Shown here: in pieces, positions 17,745-26,700 of the stretch
Numbering within the stretch: the first letter of the stretch is position 1
Layout of the letters: every line of letters begins with the position of its first letter
Origin: Rhodohalobacter halophilus
GTDB taxonomy: Bacteria > Bacteroidota > Rhodothermia > Balneolales > Balneolaceae
NCBI RefSeq assembly: GCF_001715195.1
Contig: NZ_MDWE01000025.1
Location: 1 to 39,384, forward strand
Direction of reading: 5' to 3'
DNA length: 39,384 nucleotides
The notes under the pieces: model-generated
The model's database searches: none
What the model saw: only the letters and a program-made list of their open reading frames with translations
What the model was told of the DNA's origin: nothing
Program-made: the position numbers and the translations under genes

Positions 17745-18578
17745 ATGTCAGACAGCGAAAAATCTCATTTTAACAAGGAAGACCGTTTTGGACTTGCCGT
17801 AACCGGTGCAATTCATTTTGTGCTGTTACTCATCGCCATTCTCTATACCATCAATATGGACCACGACAATCGTCCGGCCTATATTGAAGTGACACTTGGC
17901 GAATTTCGGAGCGGTACCCTTGCCGAGCAGGCTGAAGTACAGGAGGAGCAGGTTGCCACCCGGCCAAATCCTGCCGAAGTAGAACCGGAAGTTCCGGACC
18001 CTGAGGTAACCCAGCCTGTAGAGACGCCTCAACAGCCTGAAGAGGAGGTGACCAAGCCTGTTGAGCTTCCGGAGCAGCAGGAGGAGATTGTGAGTGATGA
18101 GGTTGTGGAAACCCCCGAAACAGAGATTGTAGATCCCGAAAATGTAGAGGTCACCGAAGAGGTTGAAGTGGAGGAGGTACCACCGGTTGCCGAGGAAGCT
18201 GAAGAGATTCAGGAAGGGGTGGAAACCAGTGGCGATGAACGCGGCACCACCGGTGATGTAAATGTGGATCAGGGTACCGGAAATAACCCGGACCGATCGG
18301 CGCCGTACGAACTTCAGTGGGAGGGTGATTTAGAGAGATCTCCAATGGTTCAGCCACTCCCATCTAATCAAACCAATGAAGAGGCCGTTATTACAGTACG
18401 GTTTGAAGTTCATCCTGACGGCTCGCTGGGGAGAGTAATCCCTCTGAGAAAAATGAACCCCGAACTGGAACGTGAAGTGATGCGAACGCTTCGAAGCTGG
18501 AGATTCTCTCGTCTGCCATCTGGGGTACCGCAAGAGCCGCAGTGGGGAACCATTACATTCCGATTTGTACTCGATTAA
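17745..18578 (+). CDS. Energy transducer TonB
   Basis: The 277-residue protein has a cytoplasmic N terminus, one membrane helix near residues 18-36, and a long Pro/Glu/Val-rich periplasmic spacer (about 60-165). It ends in a TonB C-terminal domain with the pattern AVITVRFEVHPDGSLGRVIPLR and ending FSRLPSGVPQEPQWGTITFRF. TonB links the ExbB/ExbD motor to outer-membrane receptors. The partner receptor is not identified; the barrel at 13231 is an obvious candidate but shows no TonB box. The gene converges with the methyltransferase gene after 12 bases. Confidence 0.9.
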   Translation: MSDSEKSHFNKEDRFGLAVTGAIHFVLLLIAILYTINMDHDNRPAYIEVTLGEFRSGTLAEQAEVQEEQVATRPNPAEVEPEVPDPEVTQPVETPQQPEEEVTKPVELPEQQEEIVSDEVVETPETEIVDPENVEVTEEVEVEEVPPVAEEAEEIQEGVETSGDERGTTGDVNVDQGTGNNPDRSAPYELQWEGDLERSPMVQPLPSNQTNEEAVITVRFEVHPDGSLGRVIPLRKMNPELEREVMRTLRSWRFSRLPSGVPQEPQWGTITFRFVLD

Positions 18579-18590
18579 CTTCGGGATAAA

Positions 18591-19223
18591 CTATTCCGAG
18601 GCCTTCATGCACTTCATAAAGTAGAATTTCCACCATCGGAAGCTCCACTCCTCTTTTTCCTTAACGCTAAAACCGCTTTTTGTTAACATTTTACTCATCT
18701 CATCAGCCGACCGGGTATTGATATTTTCCGGAGAGAGTAGGCCGATAAGCGAACTGACAATCGTAAACCACCCTTTTCTGTTCCAATCAAGCAGGTAAAG
18801 AGTTCCGCCGGGCTTGAGAAACAAGTGAAATAGATTGAGAACTTTCTCCTGACCGATGTAGTAGTGGAACGAGTTGAGGCATAAAATTTTGTCAAAACTG
18901 TTGGGCTTAAAATCCAGTTCTTCGCAGAAGCAGTTTGTAAACTCAACATTCGACGTTTCGGCAAGGCGGGTTTTCGCTTTTTGAAGCATTTTTTCGGCAG
19001 GGTCATTAAGTACCAATCGATCAAACGGGCCAAATGTATCCGAGATTTCCTTGGCTAAGATTCCGGTACCGGCGCTTGCATCAAGAATATGATCCTCACG
19101 CTGCAGCTGTAACTTGGCCAGCAAGTGGCCGTGTGTATGATCAAGGTATGATGAGTACAGCCTGTCATATTTTGGCGACAGGTTATTGTAGTACTCTGCA
19201 GTTTTGTAAGCCTTTCGATTTAT
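18591..19223 (-). CDS. SAM-dependent methyltransferase, no canonical start codon
   Basis: A class I methyltransferase with motif I ILDASAGTG, an acidic residue in LVLNDPAEKM, and FLKPGGTLYLLDW as motif III. The reading frame continues upstream of the TTG at 19124 with a typical methyltransferase N terminus (AEYYNNLSPKYDRLYSSYL), so the TTG start (177 aa) would cut the fold. The open frame reaches the TAA that ends the PCuAC gene. The only plausible starts there are ATA at 19223 (210 aa; next residues NRKAYKTAE) or ATC at 19226. The product would be complete if such a start, or coupling to the upstream gene, is used. The substrate is unknown. Confidence 0.75.
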   Translation of the reverse strand: MNRKAYKTAEYYNNLSPKYDRLYSSYLDHTHGHLLAKLQLQREDHILDASAGTGILAKEISDTFGPFDRLVLNDPAEKMLQKAKTRLAETSNVEFTNCFCEELDFKPNSFDKILCLNSFHYYIGQEKVLNLFHLFLKPGGTLYLLDWNRKGWFTIVSSLIGLLSPENINTRSADEMSKMLTKSGFSVKEKEEWSFRWWKFYFMKCMKASE

Positions 19224-19256
19224 GATTGTAGTGTTTTGACTCCAGTTTGCTGGTGT

Positions 19257-19712
19257 TTATAACCGAACCGGAACCTCAATCGTTTGCGATTCTGAGTTAT
19301 CAAAATGGAGGGTGAGCTCAAACGTATCCCCGTCGGCGAGGGTTCGGGTTACCTGGATCAGCATAATGTGTAAACCGCCCTGCTGAAATCGAACAGTAGA
19401 TTGTGATGGAAGGTCCACTTCGGGCACTTCACGCATTCCCATCATACCCTCTTCCCGCTCGTATGATTCATGAATTTCCACAAGCTGAGCCACATCCGAT
19501 TCAACGCCAATTAATTGATCATCACTATCGTTGAAATTAGAGATCAAAAAGTAGGCGGCACTCATTCTTCCTTCAGAAGCCGGGCGGGCCCAGGCCCCTT
19601 CAACTTCAACTCCTTCGCCGGAGAATTCTGCTGATTGTTGCTCTGTGTCAGACTCTCCCGCACAGCCTATTGCAAGTAGTGTGATAAACAGAAATGTTGT
19701 CAAATATTTCAT
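19257..19712 (-). CDS. PCuAC-type periplasmic copper chaperone lipoprotein
   Basis: The 151-residue protein has a lipobox LAIGC (C17) and a PCuAC domain with the copper motif: H81 in VEIHESY, methionines M90/M91/M93, and H115 with M117 in GGLHIMLIQV. PCuAC proteins deliver Cu(I) to the CuA or CuB site of cytochrome oxidase, with SCO1 as partner. The SCO1 gene lies directly upstream, with 10 bases between them, so the two probably form one operon. The methyltransferase gene follows in the same frame. Confidence 0.9.
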   Translation of the reverse strand: MKYLTTFLFITLLAIGCAGESDTEQQSAEFSGEGVEVEGAWARPASEGRMSAAYFLISNFNDSDDQLIGVESDVAQLVEIHESYEREEGMMGMREVPEVDLPSQSTVRFQQGGLHIMLIQVTRTLADGDTFELTLHFDNSESQTIEVPVRL

Positions 19713-19722
19713 GATGCCTGTG

Positions 19723-20310
19723 TTAGAGTAGTTTTTGAAGATCTTCTGTGATGATGTTTACCGGCGTCATACTTCCTCCGTAATCAAAGATCAGTTCCGA
19801 GTTTTTGTTGATCAATAAAATTTTATCTGTGTGATTGAGAAAGTACATCCGGTCTCCGCTTTCAACTTCCCTGGAGTACGACTCCTGTACTCTTACGCTC
19901 ACTCGTTCCATAAAACGGTCGATTGTTTCGGAATCTCCTGTAAGAAAGTGGAACGGTTCACGATCCATGTCGAACGCCTGAGCGTAGTTTTTCAGCACTT
20001 CGGGGGTATCGCGCTCCGGGTCAAACGTCACCAGCAGAAATTTTGTGTCTGATGGGTTGTCGATCTCCTCGTACACCTTTTTTACGTTCGAAGTGATGAA
20101 AGAGCAGATGTCGGGGCAGTGGGTGTAAATGAACCCCATCACTACGGGGGAGCCTTCGAAGTCGTCGGGAAAGGTGACCAACTCTCCATTTTGATCCGTC
20201 AGCTCAAACTGTACGTCACTGTAATCATCCAGCGCCGGACTACTGCACGCCTGGAGCATAAATAATGTTGAGATCAGAATGGCGATGTAGAATAAATTCT
20301 TGATTTTCAT
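19723..20310 (-). CDS. SCO1/SenC family copper-binding lipoprotein
   Basis: The 195-residue protein has a lipobox-like signal ending in LQAC and a thioredoxin-like domain with the CxxxC motif (C65, C69 in YTHCPDIC). The conserved histidine (H160 in YFLNHTDKI) and the LVTFDPERDTPEVL segment are present. SCO proteins insert copper or reduce the CuA site during cytochrome c oxidase assembly. The gene is first of an apparent SCO1-PCuAC(-methyltransferase) operon. No strong Shine-Dalgarno site precedes the ATG. Confidence 0.93.
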   Translation of the reverse strand: MKIKNLFYIAILISTLFMLQACSSPALDDYSDVQFELTDQNGELVTFPDDFEGSPVVMGFIYTHCPDICSFITSNVKKVYEEIDNPSDTKFLLVTFDPERDTPEVLKNYAQAFDMDREPFHFLTGDSETIDRFMERVSVRVQESYSREVESGDRMYFLNHTDKILLINKNSELIFDYGGSMTPVNIITEDLQKLL

Positions 20311-20469
20311 GTGTGATTGCTGCTAATAAATTCTATATAAATCGTCAGTAAGGGCAAGGTTGTGAGTTGCGATGGTTGAGCAAATCACAGCCGGTTCTTC
20401 ATCTGCATTAAAGTACATTCACCTTGTGAACATATCATGAAACGTATTTTTCGGAGTGAACTTGCTATT

Positions 20470-21747
20470 CTATTTAAACTCTTTCTTGAACTCCTCAATC
20501 ATCATTGTCATAAAAAGCTGGGCAGACTCAGCACCGAGTTGTTGCAGCTCCTCATTGGGTAAATTATCCCACACCTCAAATGTAACGGCATCCACGCCGA
20601 AGGTTTTGTGAGACCAATTTTTTGCAATTGGTGAATCAGTAGGGAAAGGTTCAACATTCACCTCCAAGTCGGGCAACTGATCGCGTATCGCATCGAGCCA
20701 GCGATAGGTGAACAGATGAGGAAAAGTGTCAATCTCTTCCAGTATGGGGTAGAAAACGGTCTGCCCGGTAGAGTGAAAGTCAATTGCATAAAACACCTTG
20801 CGATCACTTCGGTTCAGAAGTGGCAGGGCTGCACGCTGAACGGCCGCAGTCTCCGGCTGATTAAAATATTGCCAGTCTCTGTTCAGATCAATCCCGGCCG
20901 CATTTGTCCTCCAGTGGCCGTTGTCAGCTCCGTCGGGATTCATTAAGGGGAATGCCCAGACATCGAAATATTTTCTAAACTGTTGAGCCAGTTCTGAATC
21001 TGAAACAAGCTCTTCAATAAAAAAGAGTCCGGTTAAATATCCGGGGATTTCCGGCGGATGTTGACGACCATAGATCAGAATTACCCCTTTTACCGGTTCA
21101 TCTGAGTGTTCAGAGATTTTAAGCTGATAAATCGGACGGCCCCGATGGGAGCTGCCGGCAACAGAGCGTTGAACGAACGGGCGTAATGCAATTTTGTCCG
21201 ACCACTGCCGAAATTCTTTTGTTGTTTGAGGAACCTGTGCGGAAATCCAGACCGGACTTTCTCCCACTTCAAGGGAAATGATCCCGCTACTATTTTCTCT
21301 GTTTTGGCGATAGATGGTTGAGTCGGCCTTATTCCAAGATTCTCCTCCGTCGAAGCTGATATCGGGCCGGTAGCGGTGGCGTCCGCCGGTGTAGGTTAGC
21401 TCAAGGGTTACGGAGGATGAGTCATCCGCCCACACCTGAAAACCGTACCACGGGCTGTTGTTAATTGGGCTAATCTCCGGTCTGATTTGCAGTTCGTAAT
21501 GGTAGGGGGCTACCCTTACCACATCATTTACCCGTGAGCCGCTAAATTCATTTGAGATCCAAACGCCATCCTCCCTGAACCCGATCGTTCTTCTGTTTTG
21601 CTCTTCAATCTCTTTATCGGTGGTTTCGGTTACGCCTTCGGGATCGTATGAATATCCACTGAACTCCTCTGTTGATTTACATCCTGTATAGAGAATGAAG
21701 ATTGTTAAAGTGATAAGAAGAGGAACTATTTTTCGGCTAAAGCTCAT
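20470..21747 (-). CDS. Lipoprotein M14 family zinc carboxypeptidase
   Basis: The protein has a lipobox near LYTGC, an N-terminal beta-rich domain, and then a peptidase M14 catalytic domain. Likely zinc ligands are in RQHPPEIPGY (HxxE) and the histidine of AIDFHSTGQ. Substrate-pocket markers are NPDGADNG and GIDLNRDW, and the catalytic glutamate may be in TFEVWDN. It has 425 residues when started at the ATG at 21747. An upstream in-frame start at 21870 would add 41 residues before the signal peptide and overlap the divergent tamA gene, so it is rejected. It is expected in the periplasm or outer-membrane face. Confidence 0.85.
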   Translation of the reverse strand: MSFSRKIVPLLITLTIFILYTGCKSTEEFSGYSYDPEGVTETTDKEIEEQNRRTIGFREDGVWISNEFSGSRVNDVVRVAPYHYELQIRPEISPINNSPWYGFQVWADDSSSVTLELTYTGGRHRYRPDISFDGGESWNKADSTIYRQNRENSSGIISLEVGESPVWISAQVPQTTKEFRQWSDKIALRPFVQRSVAGSSHRGRPIYQLKISEHSDEPVKGVILIYGRQHPPEIPGYLTGLFFIEELVSDSELAQQFRKYFDVWAFPLMNPDGADNGHWRTNAAGIDLNRDWQYFNQPETAAVQRAALPLLNRSDRKVFYAIDFHSTGQTVFYPILEEIDTFPHLFTYRWLDAIRDQLPDLEVNVEPFPTDSPIAKNWSHKTFGVDAVTFEVWDNLPNEELQQLGAESAQLFMTMMIEEFKKEFK

Positions 21748-21819
21748 TAAAATTGTAGATTTAAAAGATGATATTCTGTCTTTGAAATTTTCTATGTTTA
21801 GCAAACTACCTAAAGTTGG

Positions 21820-23784
21820 GTGTTCAGTTTTATAAAAGATATAAAATCTCATTTGCATAACACGATTCAAGATAACGCTGCCGGTGTAATTTTACTGTCT
21901 TTAATAGCAGTATTTATTGGTTTTTTTCTTCCAGAAGAGGTGAAGGCACAGGAAGAAGAGCGTGAAGCTGTGGTGTGGAACGTTTCATTCGAAGGGAATG
22001 AAAACTACAGCAACATGGTGCTGAAAGAGATCATCGCTACGGAAAGCCCAAACTTTTTGAGGAAGCTCTTTGGAAGAACAGGCAGCTACATTTTTAATGA
22101 GACAGAGATTAGGCGTGACCGCATCCGGATCATTCGATATTACGAGCGGAGGGGATATCAGAATGTGGAGGTAGATTATGAAATTATCGACAGAAAAAAG
22201 GAGTGGCAGAAGGAGGTATTGTTCCACATCAGCGAGGGCGAACCGGTACGAATCCGCTCATCGGAAATTATTATAGAGGCCGATGAACCGACAACGGATG
22301 AAATCCGGCAATCCAGGGAGTTTGAACGAGCTGAAGAGCGAAATGAATATCAGACTGGCCGGCGATATGAAACCCTGCGAAGAGCCGATGTGGAGGGCCG
22401 GTTTCTGAGTGTGTTTCAAGAGCTCGGGTTTGCCTGGCCGGAAGTTGTGGTAGAGGCTGAGGTGGACTCAATCAGTAACAGGGCAGATATCATCATACGG
22501 GCAACACCCAACAGCCGCACCTACTTTTCCGATATAGAAATTGAAGGAGATATCTCTGTTCCTGAGCGTATACTGCTCCGTGAGACAGAGATTAAAGAAG
22601 GGGATCGATATTCGCGCAGTAAGCTTCAGGATGCTCAAAGGCAAGTTTTTAATCACCATCTCTACCGGTTTGCAACCATTACCATTCCCGAGCAGCCGCA
22701 AGATTCAACACTCAATTTGTTACTGAGGGTTCGTGAACACCCCAAGCGTTCGGTGCAGGCTATGATCGGTTTCGGGAGGGAGGAGCTGCTCAGGGGGCAG
22801 GTAAGCTGGCAGAACCGGAATATTTCGGGTACCGGTCATCGATTTGGCGTAAGTGCACGGGCATCCTTCATTGAACAGAGGCTGAGTACGGATTATTTGT
22901 TGCCCTATGTTTTCAACACCAGGAGCAGCAATGTAACCAGCGCGTTTGGTCAGCATAAACTGGAGCCGTCGTATGAGCTGTTTCAGGCGGGGTTCAACAA
23001 TAGCTTGATCTATCAGTTTGATCGGACCAAAACGGCTTCCGCATCTTACGAATTTTCGATTAATGAGGAGCTTTCCAGGAATACGGATGCTGCTCTGCCC
23101 GATACGGTTTTAAACTACAATGTTTCCTCACTCTCACTTTCAGGGTACTACAGTGAAGGGTTGAGCCGGGAACCGCGCGGATGGGTCATACAGCCTTTTA
23201 TAGAGATTTCGGGTACGTTCAGTGAATCGACATACACATTTCAAAAAGCACTGCTTGATATCCGGCGCTACACTCAAATCTCAAACTCCCTGACGCTTGC
23301 CACTCGTGTAAATACCGGTGTGATTTTTTATCAGGATGATGATCAGCTTCCATCCAATATTCGCTTTTTTACCGGGGGAACAAACTCTGTGAGAGGCTGG
23401 AACCGGCAGGAGCTGGGTCCAAGTCGTCCGAGGTTCAACGACTCCGGTGAATTTGACACCTATGTTCCCGTTGGAGGCAGATCAATGTTTACGTTCAATA
23501 TCGAACTTCGGCAACAGCTTCGGGGAATTATTCCAAACCTTGGGCTTGCCGCTTTTCTTGATGGAGGTCAGGTTTGGGATGACCCGGGCAGCATGGATAA
23601 CCGGCCCGTACAGTATGGTGCAGGAGGCGGCATTCGTTATCAATCTCCAATCGGGCCAATCCGTGTGGATGTGGGGTATAAGCTGAACCCGACCGATGAA
23701 GATCTGAATATTTATGAGGGAGAAGATTTTGGCAGTGCATGGAGTAGAATTGGAATTCATTTTAGTATTGGACAAGCATTTTAA
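21820..23784 (+). CDS. tamA: TamA-like Omp85 outer-membrane assembly protein
   Basis: The 654-residue protein has a signal peptide ending near EVKAQ and three POTRA-like domains: residues of about 50-145, 145-235 and 235-315. An Omp85 barrel follows, with the lid-loop motif FFTGGTNSVRGW and a C-terminal PIGPIRVDVGYKL. Three POTRAs rather than five favours TamA over BamA, and the adjacent tamB gene supports this. The start appears to be GTG at 21820; a TTG at 21853 is an alternative. The gene overlaps tamB by one base (TAATG). Confidence 0.9.
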   Translation: MFSFIKDIKSHLHNTIQDNAAGVILLSLIAVFIGFFLPEEVKAQEEEREAVVWNVSFEGNENYSNMVLKEIIATESPNFLRKLFGRTGSYIFNETEIRRDRIRIIRYYERRGYQNVEVDYEIIDRKKEWQKEVLFHISEGEPVRIRSSEIIIEADEPTTDEIRQSREFERAEERNEYQTGRRYETLRRADVEGRFLSVFQELGFAWPEVVVEAEVDSISNRADIIIRATPNSRTYFSDIEIEGDISVPERILLRETEIKEGDRYSRSKLQDAQRQVFNHHLYRFATITIPEQPQDSTLNLLLRVREHPKRSVQAMIGFGREELLRGQVSWQNRNISGTGHRFGVSARASFIEQRLSTDYLLPYVFNTRSSNVTSAFGQHKLEPSYELFQAGFNNSLIYQFDRTKTASASYEFSINEELSRNTDAALPDTVLNYNVSSLSLSGYYSEGLSREPRGWVIQPFIEISGTFSESTYTFQKALLDIRRYTQISNSLTLATRVNTGVIFYQDDDQLPSNIRFFTGGTNSVRGWNRQELGPSRPRFNDSGEFDTYVPVGGRSMFTFNIELRQQLRGIIPNLGLAAFLDGGQVWDDPGSMDNRPVQYGAGGGIRYQSPIGPIRVDVGYKLNPTDEDLNIYEGEDFGSAWSRIGIHFSIGQAF

Positions 23785-26700
23785 TGACAGAAGAGCTTGA
23801 AAAACATACCGAGAAGAGGCGTCGCTGGATTAAGTGGGCATTGCTGGCAGCTGTGCTGTTTGGTATGGCACTGTCCGTTCGCCTGCTTTTAAAGAGTGAG
23901 CTGCTGTTCGATTACGGCCGGGATCTGGCCGTGGAAAGGGTCAGTGAAATGCTCAATGGATCAATTTACATTGATAAAATACGAGGAGATCTTCTGCATG
24001 GTTTTACCATCTACGGGACAAACCTGGCTGATGAAAAGGAGCAAAATATTGTCACCATAGACTCTATTTCTGTGAGATATCACCTGATGGATATCATCCG
24101 ATCTCCCCACACGGTGGAGAACGTGTCAATCTACGGGGTTCAGTCATCGATAGCGCAGGAGGCCGATTCTGTATGGAATGTGCTTAAACTGCTGCCTGAA
24201 AGCGAAGAGGAGGAGCCGGCGGGTGACCCGGTTTTTTGGGGAATAGAAGATCTGCTGGTTGAAGATCTGAATATTGATGTGCAGTCAGACATTCTGCTGC
24301 CGGATGGTTTTTTAAATATCCGGAATCTGAACTTGTCGGCTTCGGGAGGAGTGAAGGAAACGGGCTATGCTGCAAATATTCGTTCCCTCGACTTTCAACT
24401 CCAAGAAGCACGGCTGCCGGATGATATTGATTTTGTGATGGAAGCAAGAGGGGACAATGAGCGAATTACGCTGGAGTCTCTGGTGGTTCAAACCGGGCGC
24501 TCCATGCTCCGGGCCGGCGCTGCGTACGAAACGGCCGGTGAGCTGTCTGCCACTGCAGGGTTTGCTCCACTCAGTTGGGAGGAGATCGCAGTCTATGCAG
24601 AGGATCTCCCCTTGAGGCAGGATCTAAATCTTGACCTTGAGCTGGAAGGAGAGCTTTCCAATCTATCTGTAACGGCAATCCTGACAGCTCCAGGGCTGGA
24701 CCATTTTTCAATTGGGGCAAATCTTCGGGCGCTGGAGCCGATGGCGCTCAACCGTCTTCAGATTGATTTAAACAATTTAAATACACCGTTACTGACCGGG
24801 ATTGAGAATGCTCCGTCTCTGTCTGAATTAAATTTTACGGGAGAGGGTGAGATTCCACTCGATCGTTTTCGGGAGTCGGACTGGTCCGGCCGGATAAATT
24901 TCGCCGGGTTGAGTTATGACCGGTATCAAATCGACACGTTTGATTCGGAGTATGAGTTAATGGGTGACCGGGCTACGGTGGCTGCATTCATGTTGCGGGC
25001 AGAGGAACGGGTTGATGTGAAACTCTCGGCTGAACAGGTATGGGGTGAGGTTCCGGTGTGGAGTGGAAATGTAAGTTCCGGTACAATAAATCTGGCCACC
25101 TGGACGGCAGATCCGGGCATGGACAGTGAATTCCGAATCCAATCATCTTTCTCGGGCAGGGGAATTCAGCCGGATCAAATGAGGGCACTTGCAGAGGTTT
25201 TAGTTGAGGGCGGCCGTTTTGGTGAACAGCCTTTTTCAGAACTCAGCTTCCGTGGCAACCTCAATTCACAAACGATTACCGGAAATTTGAAGGCGCAGTT
25301 AGACCGCTCGGTTGTGGAGGCCCGAATGAACGCCCGGCAGTGGCAGGAAGATCCGGATTATGATTTTAATATATCGATGAGGGAGTTTAACCTGGCTGAA
25401 TTGAGCGGCCTGGATGATTTCCCAACCTATCTTAATGGAACACTGGAGGGATCAGGTAAGGGAATTTCACCTGAAACCCTTCAAATAGATGCTGTGGCTG
25501 CTCTCGATTCAAGTTTAGTAAACCGTTCGCCAATTGAAACTCTTCGGACAGATATCTCCATTTTCAACCAGTTTGTTACGCTTGAAAATGCACTTCTGGA
25601 AAGTCCCATCGCAGATGCCGATATTACGGTCCGTCACCATATAACCGACTTCACCAATCTTGAGAATCGAGTCAATTTCAGGGCATTTCTAAAGGATCTT
25701 CAGCCATTGGCACCCCTGGTCGGCGCAGATCACCTGGAGTCGGAAGGAGAAGTATCCGGTGAGCTGAACAGGAGCGGCGAGGGATATCTGGTATTTAACG
25801 GACGGGCTGATCTGCAGAATACACGCGTCGATTCACTCTTCTTGTCGAATGGCATTGGAGCTACGCTGCAGGCGCGCCTGCTTGAAGAGCCGGAGGTTGA
25901 TCTGGACCTGGATTTAAGCGACCCCATTGTTGGCGGGATTACGGTTCGAGATGTAAAATTCCGAACAGGACTGAAGCAACAGGGTGAGGCCGCAACCGGA
26001 ACATTCATATTCGAAATATTTAATGAGGAGATCTGTACGCTGCACCACGAAGGGGAATATCGTGTGGATAATTTGATGGCCCGGGTCCAAACAACGGCAC
26101 TCGATTTTACCACAGAATTTCGCAAACTCTCGCTCGACCGCCCGTTTGACTTTGAATTTGATATGGCATCTCAAACAGCCCGGGTAGATACAGTAACGAT
26201 TCGGGACGCATCAGACCGTTCATTTCTTTCGGTGTGGGCGCCGCAGCTTTCGGCTGATATACAGGAAGCAGGTATTATAGCAGAGAATCTAAATCTTGGG
26301 GCTATTCAGAGCTTGATGCTGGAAGAACCGGTGGCTGAAGGTTTTCTATCCGGCGAACTGGGCTTTAAAAACGATCCCGAAAACCTGTATATCGCACTGA
26401 ATGGGGAAGTGCGGGGGCTTCACTACCAAAATGAAACACTCGATCTTACCCATTTCTACCTGAATATTGAAGAGGAGTGGCTGCAGCTTGTTTTTGACGG
26501 AAACCGAAATGATGAAAGGCTTTTTGAAGGTCAGCTCCAGGTACCGTATATGCCGGGAGATCCGACCACATTTAACGATCAGTTTTTTGATCGAGAGGTA
26601 ACGGGTTACTTCGAGCTGTTTGATTCAGACCTCTCCTACTGGTTTGGTTTTCTTCCCGATTTTGAATCCGATCAAACCGCCGGCACGATACGGTTGAGGA

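Noticed and set aside
21748-21870. Longer N terminus for the lipoprotein M14 peptidase from a start at 21870
   Set aside because: It would put 41 residues before a clear lipoprotein signal peptide and overlap the divergent tamA start.
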